This document shows, piece after piece, positions 20,006 through 31,968 of a DNA stretch of 64,000 nucleotides. The notes beneath the pieces are model-generated. The model made no database searches. It was not told the DNA's origin and saw only the letters and a list, made by a program, of their open reading frames with translations. The DNA lies in NCBI GenBank assembly GCA_009760885.1, contig CM019692.1:52884355-52948354 (forward strand), in the 5' to 3' direction. The translations under genes were made by a program, and so were the position numbers. The first letter of the stretch is position 1; each line of letters begins with the position of its first letter. Origin of the DNA: Achatina immaculata (Eukaryota; Mollusca; Gastropoda; Stylommatophora; Achatinidae).

Positions 20006-20191
20006 TTATCTCCGCTCTGGTATATCCTGTAATGTGTGCCACTGTGCAATGGGGTGACGAGGATTGGTCAGCATCTCGGTCCAGTGTGTAAGCTCTGCTC
20101 CCGTGGCATTGCTGCTCAGGACACATCTACCTATCAGCTCATTTGCTCCAATACGGTCATAATCAATGACGGTGATGATCAGCTCAACTTT
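20006..20191 (-). CDS. Syt1: Synaptotagmin exon 8 (C2B end, stop)
   Basis: It starts after acceptor CTTTCCAG and encodes residues 363-423 plus TAA (20008-20006). It holds the C2B Ca2+ loop 3 ([14 protein letters not shown]), where the last ligand is Glu380 rather than the usual Asp, and the PIAQWHTL signature. Confidence 0.95.
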   Translation of the reverse strand, partial: KVELIITVIDYDRIGANELIGRCVLSSNATGAELTHWTEMLTNPRHPIAQWHTLQDIPERR

Positions 20192-23100
20192 CTGGAAAGG
20201 ATCATTAAGTAAAATTATGTTAACCGTAAATAATAAAATTAGGTTAATCATTCAGAACCTTCAATTTATAACTGGTATATTCTCTAACAAAGCTATAAGC
20301 ACAAAAACCAAGCTAAGATTATTCAATTCAAATATAATATCCATCCTGATTTATGCGAAAGCTGGAAGACAACTAAAGAAATAAATAACAAATTAGACTC
20401 TTTTGAAAACAAATGCCTAAGGAAAATACTCGGTATAAAGTGGAACGAATTCAAGAACAATGCAGAGATAAAGCAGATTAATGAACAACAACCTGTCTCA
20501 TGGGTGATCAGAAAAAGGAGATGGACATGTGTCAGTCACATGATGAGAAGAAACAGAGAATCCCAAAACAAGCTATCAAGTGGAACACAACTGGGCAAAG
20601 AAAAAGAGGTCATCTTTGTGAAATTGTAAATAGGACATTGTTAAGAGAGGCCAAATTAGTAGGCATAAAATCCCTTGATGAGGTGGAAAACCCTGCCAAA
20701 AAGAGGAAAACTTGAACTACCATGTGAGCCCTATGTGATGTTTAACAGCCCGGTTAGGGTGTAAGATATTCTCTAACGTAATGTCTGGCCAGGTTCACCA
20801 GCAGCCTACAACAGTTCGTGGTATTACCAGTCCTTGTCAAACCCAGTGTCCTCTGGATGTCGTAGGAGAGTCAGAAGAGAGAAGAGTCCAGCGAGAGGGG
20901 GCCTGAAGTATATAATTATGAGGTTCCTTAGCCTGTCCATTTTTTGGCATCTCTTGCAGTTCTGCAAGATTTTCAAACATTCAGACTTTGTTCTTTATCT
21001 GAGGCTGACTGACATAGTCAAAAAGAAGAAGGGTGTAATGTGGGCAAGGTAATTCCTCCATATCAGTTGACCAGGCAAAGCTGGACATTTATTTGACTGA
21101 TGACTGAAATGTCTACCATCTACCCGTTTCAGGACTCTTTAAAAGCAAAAAAAATTCCATCATATTCTCTGACCAGCACCTGTCTGTCATGAGAGACAGA
21201 AAACTCCATCACTTCTGAATCTGCTGACATGAGGTCACAGCCTGACCTTCACATGAGTTCAGAGCTTGACCTATGCACGGAATTTATGTGTCCACACTTA
21301 ATTTTATTATCATACTATAGTACACATTTCCAGTACTGATGTGCTGTCATAATGAATCTGTTATATGGTACATTTTACATGGTAAAAGAAAAGGTAACCC
21401 TGTCATTCCTTAGAGACACATAGGGATATGGTGTTAGTGCCCATATTTCCCTTGACCTGTCAGCACACTAGAGGGTGATGTGGTCAGCATCATGCCTGGC
21501 CGCCTTTCCTTCCCCAACTCCAGAAGAAGTCAGGTACTCATTTCTATAGCTGGGTGATGGGGCGTCTCAGGTTGGATTCAAACCTCCGCCTTCACCACAA
21601 GAGACTAGTACACCAAACACTTCACGACTCAGATCCTCGTAATCCTACACATTACCTAACATTTATGTATTATTTTTTTAAAAACTCCCATCATGCAACT
21701 TCGAAATAGATTTTTTTAAACCCCCAAACTGAACATATTTTTTCCTGTGCTTTATTATTAAACCATTGGCATCAAGTGGAATGAATTCAAGAACAATGCA
21801 GAGATAAGACAGATGACTGAACAACAACCAGTCTCACGGGTGATCAGGAAAAGGAGATGGACATATGTTGGCCACTTGATGAGAAGAAATGATCAGAGAA
21901 TCCCAAAACAAGCTATCAAGTGGAACACAACAGGCCGAAGAAAAAGAGGCAGACCGCGTGAAACTCTGAAGAGAACATTATTAAGAGAGGCCAAGTTAAC
22001 AGGTATAAAATCCTTTGTTGAGGTTGAAAGACTCGCCGAAGACAGGAAATATTGGCGAACTACTTTGCGAGCCCTATGTGACGTCTAACGGCACGGGAAG
22101 GATATAAGATATAAGATAAGATTGGCTGTCAACAACAAAACCACCAGGCATAAACCTATAAAGCTGTTACTACTTACAAGTAATTCACGCAACATACAAA
22201 ACCTGAAATACCTGGATCTGTTCGAGCGGCACATCAAATGTAAAAGATTCATTGTAGTATGGGTTGAGCGTGGCTTTCTTCACAGTGGTCTTCTTCTTCT
22301 TGATTCGCTTCCCATGCAGCATCAGTGCAAGTTTCACATAGGGGTCTGTTTCACGTGAAATGTTTTCAGCAGAAGAAATAGTTTTTTTTAAAAAGGGGAG
22401 ACAAGTATTAGTATTATCAAATACTAATGAAATAAAAGGTAAATTGTATTAAATAATGCTAAGTCACATTTTAAATGGCTATCTATAGGTAAAAAAAAAA
22501 AAGGTAAAAGTAATCCTGTCATGCCTTAGAGGCACATAGGGATATGGTGCCCATATTTTCCTTGACCTACAGCACACTAGAGGATGATATGGCCCTGACT
22601 GCCTTTCCTTCCTCAACTCCAGAAGAAGTCAGGTACCCATTTCTACAGCTGGGTGACTGGGGTGCCTCCAGCCAGAATCAAATATCTATAGAGAGAGGAG
22701 ACAGTGTAACACGAAGTGTGGAAATTTGGTATTTACAGCAAGAAATGTGGTCTCCTCTGATATTATGGTGTCCCTGGCCAAGGCAATATCTCTTCATGTC
22801 CTGTAATCTTTACCATTGTCATATGCTTGCTTGTCAATACATTATTATATTTTTAGATGCAGCCAAAATATTTAATAATTTTCAAGAGCCTATTTTGTTT
22901 TTTTCAATTTCAGTTGAGCCAGTACTTATCTTTCTTTTCTGTCCACAAAATTAACCAGTACAGCTTCTGGTACAGTACACAAATTATGCTGCATACTACG
23001 TAAAATAAATACTGGCATAATACATAAACTGATGTTGTATACTATAAAATACTGGCATAGTACATAAACTGATGTTGTATACTATAAAATACTGGCATAA

Positions 23101-26100
23101 TACATAAACTGATGTTGTATACTATAAAATACTGGCATAATACATAAACTGATGTTGTATACTATAAAATACTGGCATAATACATAAACTGATGTTGTAT
23201 ACTATAAAATACTGGCATAGTACATAAACTGATGTTGTATATTATAAAATACTGGCATAATACATAAACTGATGTTGTATACTATAAAATACTGGCATAA
23301 TACATAAACTGATGTTGTATACTATAAAATACTGGCATAATACATAAACTGATGTTGTATACTATAAAATACTGGCATAGTACATAAACTGATGTTGTAT
23401 ATTATAAAATACTGGCATAATACATAAACTGATGTTGTATATTATAAAATACTGGCATAATACATAAACTGATGTTGTATACTATAAAATACTGGCATAG
23501 TACATAAACTGATGTTGTATACTATAAAATACTGGCATAATACATAAACTGATGTTGTATACTATAAAATACTGGCATAATACTAAACTGATGTTGTATA
23601 CTATAAAATACTGGCATAGTACATAAACTGATGTTGTATACTATAAAATACTGGCATAATACATAAACTGATGTTGTATACTATAAAATACTGGCATAGT
23701 ACATAAACTGATGTTGTATACTATAAAATACTGGCATAATACATAAACTGATGTTGTATACTATAAAATACTGGCATAGTACATAAACTGATGTTGTATA
23801 CTATAAAATACTGGCATAATACATAAACTGATGTTGTATACTATAAAATACTGGCATAATACATAAACTGATGTTGTATACTATAAAATACTGGCATAGT
23901 ACATAAACTGATGTTGTATACTATACAAAATGTATGAAATCCAATGCCACAGTACACTAACTGATGTTGCAGATCACCTAAAATGGAGGATGTTGATCTG
24001 AGACGGAATGTCTTACCCTCTGAAAGGTTATGTAGCATCTCAAGCATGCATAGCTTCTCGTTGCCAGGTGTAGAGGCTGCCTCCGTGGGGTCAGTGCTGA
24101 TCCTGTCGGTGCAGTCTGCTTACATGTGACAGCCTCTACACTACTGCACCCAAAACTGTACCTATCCATGGTGCCGCTGTTCACACAGAACCATTTTGGG
24201 TGTGACCGGAAACAGCGATATAACTCAGTGGAGCAGGTCTGACTCCTTTTAAGATGAGTGGAGCAAATCAACCATAGGCCCCCATCTGCCCACCCTCACT
24301 CTCCCTGTAGTGAGGCTCTTCCTATCATCTGTTGCTTGTCTCTTCATCTCCTTCTACAAGACACCCCACCCCCAACAGATGAGACTGAGTCCGACTGCTT
24401 TCATTTCCCTCCCTTGGTATGCCGGCACACACGGGGCCAAAGATGCCTAAGAGTGGAGCAGATACGACACTGATCCTTGCCTACCCGCTACAGAGATCCA
24501 TGCACAGACGCAGCCTTAACAGGATGTGACAATCCTCTCTCTAAACATGATGGCCTCTACACCGAAGCAAAAGAACCAGCCCACAGCAGTTGTGCCAGGA
24601 GACAGATAGCAGGTGGCAGGGAATGGGATGATTGCAGAACTTTGCTTGGATTCTAGGCCGAGCTTGGGAGCTTGTCGAGGTGCCTGATGTCACAACAAGG
24701 ACAAAAAGAAGCTGGTGTGAGCTGGGCTGGGATGGGTTAAACAGTGGAAGTCAGTGAATTCCTTCTTGGGGTTGGAAGACAATCCAAGGACTTCCCATGT
24801 GGAAGGAGACCTTGTATGCCCAGGTAGGGAACCAAGAGAGACACCAAACAAAATGCTGCCTTGTGGTTAGGCTGGGGACAGCCAAAAGCTAAGGAGAGCA
24901 ACCTGACAGAAACGTCTGTTTAAATTGGATGTTCTGAACCGAAACTGAATGAAATAGTGCAACACAAATCACATGATGATGATGACCATATAAAATATAT
25001 AAAAGTTACTGCCACAGTACACAAACTGATGTATGCTATACAAAACATAAAATCTATTATCATAGTACACTATATGATGTTGCATATTATATAAAATATA
25101 TAAAAGTTACTGGTGGAATACTTAATAGATGTTTTTTAATAACATTTAACAGTGAAAGAAGTGGGAGGAGCAGTCTGAACAACTCTCATAGCAAACCACA
25201 ATGAGAAACTCACTTGACAAATCACAATGAGAGACTCACCTTACATACCACAATGAGAGACTCACCTGACAAACCACAATGAGAGACTCACCTGATAAGC
25301 CACCAATATCCATCTTCTTCAAGTTTTTAGCTTCCAGAATAATAACATTCAGTTTTCCAGCGGTGGGGATATATCGAAGTGAGAAACAGATATCTCCCAA
25401 GTTGCTTTCCTGTACAAGTTGTACACCAACAATCAGTTTTTGAGCACTTGGCTCATAATTTTGAGACTTGAGACACAATGCAAAAAAGGAATGGAAAAAC
25501 TAATTATGTCGGTCTGTAAGAACAGCGAAGAGCAAAACCTCTATCTTAATGCATAGAAAACTAAATTGATGACAACTGACAAAACAAATAAAGCAGCTGA
25601 AATATATATCAATGAGGAAAAATTGAAAGAGGTGGAGAGTTTTGAATATCTTGGATCATTACTAATTAATACTGGAAATACAATGAGAGAAATTAAAAGG
25701 AGGACATCTATCGTTCGTAAAAAACAAACCACTAAAGAAGCTGTGGAGAGGAACAAACAGAACTATAAAAATAAGATTTTTAAGGTCATGCATCTTTCCC
25801 ATTGCAACATATGCTGTAGAAGATTCCTTCAGATATCATGGACACAAAAAAGAACAAATATATCTGTACTAAAAGAACTTAATATTGAAGAAGGTTGGCT
25901 ATTAAAGAGGATTAAACAGAGAAAACTTAAATATTTTGCACATATTAAATGCCATGAGAATTTAGAGAAGACCGTCTTGGAAAGGTACATAATGGGAAAA
26001 AAGAAAGAGAAAGACAAAGGCGAAGATGGCTGCAAGACATCATTGATAATCAGTGAATGGAGCATCAGCAGCAAGGCATCTTGATTACGTCCGAGAGGCC

Positions 26101-29100
26101 TACAGGAGAGCTGTTAGAGAGGCAAAGTTCTGCAAGGAACATGCAAATGACTGACTGACATGAGATTTGACTTAAAGTTGCATACAAAGACTCAATTTGA
26201 AGCTTGAACATGGTGGCTTGGAGTTTGCCATGATGGTTTTGAACACAACTCTGCTGAATGGATCACTAAGGGCTAGTGTAATGCCAGGCTGGCTTTCTTT
26301 CCCAGCCTGCAAGGAATGAGGTTTCCATTTTTATGGTGAGTATGCCTCCAGCCTGGACTGAACTAAGTATAGTTCCTCATCAGTATGGGGCACCATTGCT
26401 CAATATACAAACTGAACCTATATTTGTATACACTGACCTATATATAAGACCTTGCTGATCATACTGATATAAATATAAGATAGTAGATGGAGGTGCTTTG
26501 GCATTTCATACCATTTCTTACAAGGAGGATACCAAATATGCAAAGTGTTTGATTGTTTCATCTATTTTTCATGTTTTATCTGTTGTGTTGTTTTTGTACA
26601 TGGTCCTTGAAAAAGGCGTTTGCCGAGATACTGGATTATTGGTATATTCGTTTATATGTGCTCATCTTACTTTCTGCCATTATTGTTTCTGCCTGATTTC
26701 CTCACTCTTTCTATCTTTTTGTAAAACTGAACCAAACACCTCCACCTACTTTATTACTAGAACCAGTTTTATCACAGTCATCACTTCTCTTATCTATAAG
26801 GCATAGGATCATTTTCAATATTTGCTAACACCATAAATATAAAAGGCAAGATGATATCAAATATTTAGTTACACTGAGCAGCTTGTAAGACTCAACCCAG
26901 TAATCACAGATTTTAACAACTCAATACCTTCAGATGGGGCATGACTGGATTTATTTTCTGACCTTCTCTGAATCCACAAGCGGAGACTGGATTTCACGCC
27001 ATTCTTCAACAACCTGACCAAAATCAACAGAATTCAACGGTACTTGAACCAGTCCAATCTGGTCATGTTTTGAGACACGGTCAAAGTCATAGACAGCAAA
27101 GGTCAACACTTTTGACTGAAGTTCAGCATATGGGATCTGTTGACAATAACCAGATGCTGGTTTAGTTTCTCTTAATAAATTTAACCCTATCAATGCCAAT
27201 CCTGAAATATTGAATATAACTTATTCAGCTTTCATATTCAGTTCCAAAATATTTGGAAAACACATCACTTCCACTTATTATTTTTAGTCAAAGGTCAGTC
27301 ATCATTAGTCCCATGTACTTCCAATGGAGCATAAGACACCAGCAAAGGTTCCCCGGCCAGTTCTGTCTTGAGCAAGTCAGGACACCTCAAACCACGTCTT
27401 TCTCGTTTCTTTTAGTTCTTCTTTTATTGTGTGTCTCCATGCCCCCTATGGCCTGTCCTTCTTTCTTCTCCTGTCCAAGTCGAGGCGGCCTAGAGTTGTC
27501 TTGTCAATATCTCTGGTAAATGAAGCTGACCAACTGAAATTACAAGAAATGTTGCATGACATTAAACATTTCCACAGATTTTTACAAATTCTTCTTCTTT
27601 TTTTATTTTTTTTGATGACTTCGCCTTGACAGTGTTAAACAGATATACGATATCCTTGTTGCATGTTCACTGTAATGTATCAGGAGTATCATTCAAAGTT
27701 AGATGCGATAACAGCTGTGGTTGTTGGGTTACTGAAGTGATGAGTGAAGTGAAGGAGGTTGAAATGATAAGTGAGGTGATGAGTGAAGTTAAAAAAAGGT
27801 AAAAGTACCTCTGTCATGTCTTAGAGGCACATAGGTATATTGTGTTAGTGTCCATATTTTCCTTGCCCTGTCGACACACTAGAGGGTGATATGTCTGGCA
27901 GCCTTTCCTTCCCCAACTCCAGAAGTTGGGTACCCATTTCTACAGCTGGGTGAACTGGGATGCCTTCAGCCAGATTTGAACCCCCATCCTTCGCCATGAG
28001 AGACTAGTGCACTAACCACTTTTCCACTCACACATGAGTGAAGTGAAGGAAGTCAAAGTGATGAGTGAAGTGAAGATGGAAGTAATGAGTGAAATGGAGG
28101 AAATTTAAGTGATAAGTGAAGGTTGAAGTAATAACTGAAATGAAGGTTGAAGTGATGAGTGAAGTGAAGCAGGTTTAAGTGGTAAGTTGATAAACCATGA
28201 AATGGTAACCTTGAAAATGAAGTTTTCATTGAAGACTGGGTTCAACGTCTTTCTGTGGACTTTTGTGTCATATTTCTTCTTTTTGTCCGGCAAAATGTAA
28301 ACCCTGACATAAGGGTCACTAGATCCTGATATATCCATGGCTGGAAGATCTGTGGCTTGTATGACATTCACAGACAGCTGTCAGAATAACACACAAATTT
28401 ACATTTGATTACGCTTTAATTTTTAATAATCAGAGGGTTGTGTTTAAAAAAGTGATGGGAGAAGATGAAGGAAAGCTTTGGTTCAGCATAGTTTTTTTTT
28501 TATTAATTTGTTTACAAAGCCTTTTGTCCTAACAAACTATTGTTGTGCCATCATCATCATCATTCTGGAAGATTTTCCTTATGACTTAGACATATTGACA
28601 TTATTAAAGGGAGTGAAGACATGCTCAGATTGAGTGAGACAGCAGTCAGTGATCCATAGCTGACTGCTTACATCAAGGTTGGTCAGCCATTTTTAATAAT
28701 GGGTCTACAGCTGTTTTCTGTCCAGAAAAAAAAAAGGTTCCAAGACCAACAAAATTTAAGAACCACAGTTCTGCAGAATCCTAATCAAATGATGGACAAG
28801 GCAGCTGGCACAGAATCAACTTTCTTTCTTTAATCTGAACCCAAAAAATTTAAGCTGGTTCAGTACAAAGAGAATGCCCTGTGTCAGTACAAACTTCAAC
28901 AATTTGTAAAGTCACTTTCATTTTTGTCCCAGGACATGTGACGTAAAGGGCCATCATCAATATCAATCCTGACAAAGCTACATGGTGATGTTATGAGCCT
29001 GATGCAGACTGATGTGTTCTTCAAGGATACCCAACTTGATGTCTGAGAATATTCAAAGAAGAAAGAAGTCCCAGGATACTGAAGTGCTTTTGAAAATGAA

Positions 29101-31907
29101 AAAGCAGGTCTTCATCGACTTTACTAGTTGGCAATATGGAGGATAAAAGAAGCAAGGGATGATCCAAAGAAACATGGAGACGCACAGCAGAGAAAATACT
29201 GGTAAACAAAGAACTGGCATGGGAGACAACCAAGAAGACAGCAAATGACTGGCATGGGAGACAACCAAGAAGACAGCAAAAGACTGGCAAAAGTGGAAAA
29301 GAGAGAGAGAGAAAGTGAGTTAGCAATACGCTTGGTAGGGAGGACATTATTAACATTATGACTAAAGTCCAGTATAGATGGTGATCGATTCTCTGCATAG
29401 AATGAAAGAACTGAAAGTAAAATGTGACGTTGCTTGGTGTGAACACTATATCAAGGATAAAAACAAGAAACTGTGATTCAGCGAAGAACTTCTCATCAGA
29501 CTGTATGCAGTAATTAATATATTGATGAGAAGATAGCAGCACTTATGTATTTGCCTAGAATGCACTGATACTGATCTCAACTAACAACCAGTTTGAGAAA
29601 GCCTCCTCTAGCCCTCGCTTTTTTATATTCATCATCTCACTCATAAATTATTTTATTTTAGCATATCTCTTCTTTTCATTATCTTTTTTTCATCCATCCA
29701 GTTTTCCCCTTTAAAATCCAATTTTTGTCTTTCAACATCTATTTTTTTTCCACTGAACATCCAACTTGAATATCCAACTTTTCCAGTTTTTGTATTTCAA
29801 CATCCAATTTTTTTTTCCATTGAGCATCCTGCTTTTTCCCTTAAATATCCAGTTTTTTTCATAAAACATCCAGTTTTTGTTTGCTAACATCCATTTTTTA
29901 AAAGCTTTATTGTAGTTCTAACTTTGTTAAGAATACTACTATTTATTTTATTTAAGCAAATTGTGTTTCTGCCAGACCAAATCACATGGTATCACACAAT
30001 GTGATTGTTATCTGTCTCACTCATATACAGATATTTCTCTCTTCCATTCATAAAATCTATACATTTTTGCCTTGATTTCATTCATACTTGTAGTTGTTTC
30101 TGTCATTAACACTTCACAATATATCTCTTTCAATTTCACGGACACATCAAGGTGTTTTTTGTCTAAGTTTCATTAACATATCTAGACATTACTATCCTTG
30201 CTTCATTCACTTGGGGGAACACAATCTGCAAGAGTGCCCAGCATATGAGGTGCAGAGAAGACAGTGCCTATATCAGTTTAAGAGAAGCTGTATGGGTATG
30301 TACATCAACTTTGGGTGATCATTGATTACTTTATAGAAGATGACATCCAAGAATTCTTGAAGAAAAAAAAAAGCTTCAGTCACACATCTAGTGGACAAGT
30401 TCCTTACTTGGAAATGAACAAACAAAAATAGATGTGTTTAATATCAGTCTTCAGATTTACCTCCCCTTTGTGAAAGTCATAATCCAGAGCAAACTGTAAC
30501 ATGCCCAGCTTGGCTTCTGGCTCGGTGCTTGCTGCATCTCCATTACTCTCAGTGATGAGGGGCAGTTCATTCACATTAGGCTGAACCTGCAGAAGTCTGC
30601 CATTGTTACAGTCATATTGTAACATAATAACATTCTGTTACAATATCATATCATACCACAAGATAAAGATAAGTTCAGAAAAGAATCATAAAAATCTAAA
30701 TTCACAATAAATGCAAGAAACTGGGCTATTTGTCTCTCTTTTTTTCCCCTGCTTTAAGCTTGATTCTAGTGGCTTCCAAATTACTCCTCATTTGAAAAAT
30801 TTCCACCAAAAATATCTTTACCAAAAAATTCTTTGTAAATTTGTATTAGATTTTTTAGTTTTTTTTTTCTTTCTCTGTAAAAATAAGAGAAAATTTACCA
30901 TTATGTAACTTTCTAGGGACATTTTTACACAATATAAGGATCTGAAATAAATCCAAAATCTTCAACAGTTTGTACAAGCAGATTATAAAACTATCAAATG
31001 TCAAATATTCATAAATACTTTCAATGTTGGCTTCAATTCAGTAATAACTCAATAAATAGAACGGGACCAAATGTTCAAGGGTTCGAATCCCCAGCTGAGC
31101 AGGATTTTTTTTTTCCAACCAATACGGCACCCTATCTCATACGCTGTAGGGCCCAATCTTTAAGGTTGCTATAATCTCCCAGATGTTCTCCCACATGTTG
31201 TGCCTCACAGTTCCAGAGAAAGAGGAGAAGATGTATTCGAAATAGTATGTATGCAGGAAACTCTCTACTGTACAGAGTGGAACAACAACACAACTCCTTC
31301 AGATCATCAGAGGAAGTAACCCCCCCCCCCCCACCTCAGACAAGTGTTTCGCCCCTATTAAACTCCTGACACTCTAAGGGGGGTGGGCCCCTCTGGGTCA
31401 TAACTCCCAGAGGTCTTGTGAGTTGTTGCTTTTTTTTTTTTTTCCCCGGCCCCGGGATTGAACCCGTGATCTTCCAGTTGGCACTGCACTTTTGAAGTGC
31501 GTCTTTAGCGATTTAGCTACAGTGGCAAATGAAATTACTTATGTTCCCAATGCTTGTTTCGCATACTCCACAGCCAGCACGAAGCCTTTTCTGCTGTTTC
31601 TGAAAGGCTTCTCAATGCCCTTGCTCTTGATTGTCCCTTTATGCCCACTTGCTTACATAGGTCATATGCTGATGTTGCTACGAATCCTCTCGCTCCCACT
31701 TCTACAGCTATCACTTTTGCCCTGACTCCTGCCCCCTGCCCCCTGCCTCAGTTGCTTGACCAGATCAATATAATATTTAATATTCCAACAGTATGAGTCT
31801 GTCAGGTTCCTATTTCAAATGTTCCGCTATTGATCCACAAGGCATCTTATTGAAAATTTACAGTACTTATTCAAGGCAAAACTACTTATTTGAAAGTTAT
31901 TAGAAAG

Positions 31908-31968
<61 letters not shown>

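Noticed and set aside
26498..26806. 102-codon hydrophobic plus-strand frame
   Set aside because: It lies antisense in a synaptotagmin intron, has no family resemblance and no splice context.
31070..31110. Possible tRNA gene (GGTTCGAATCC box)
   Set aside because: No acceptor stem, anticodon arm or A box could be paired with it. A SINE head is more likely.
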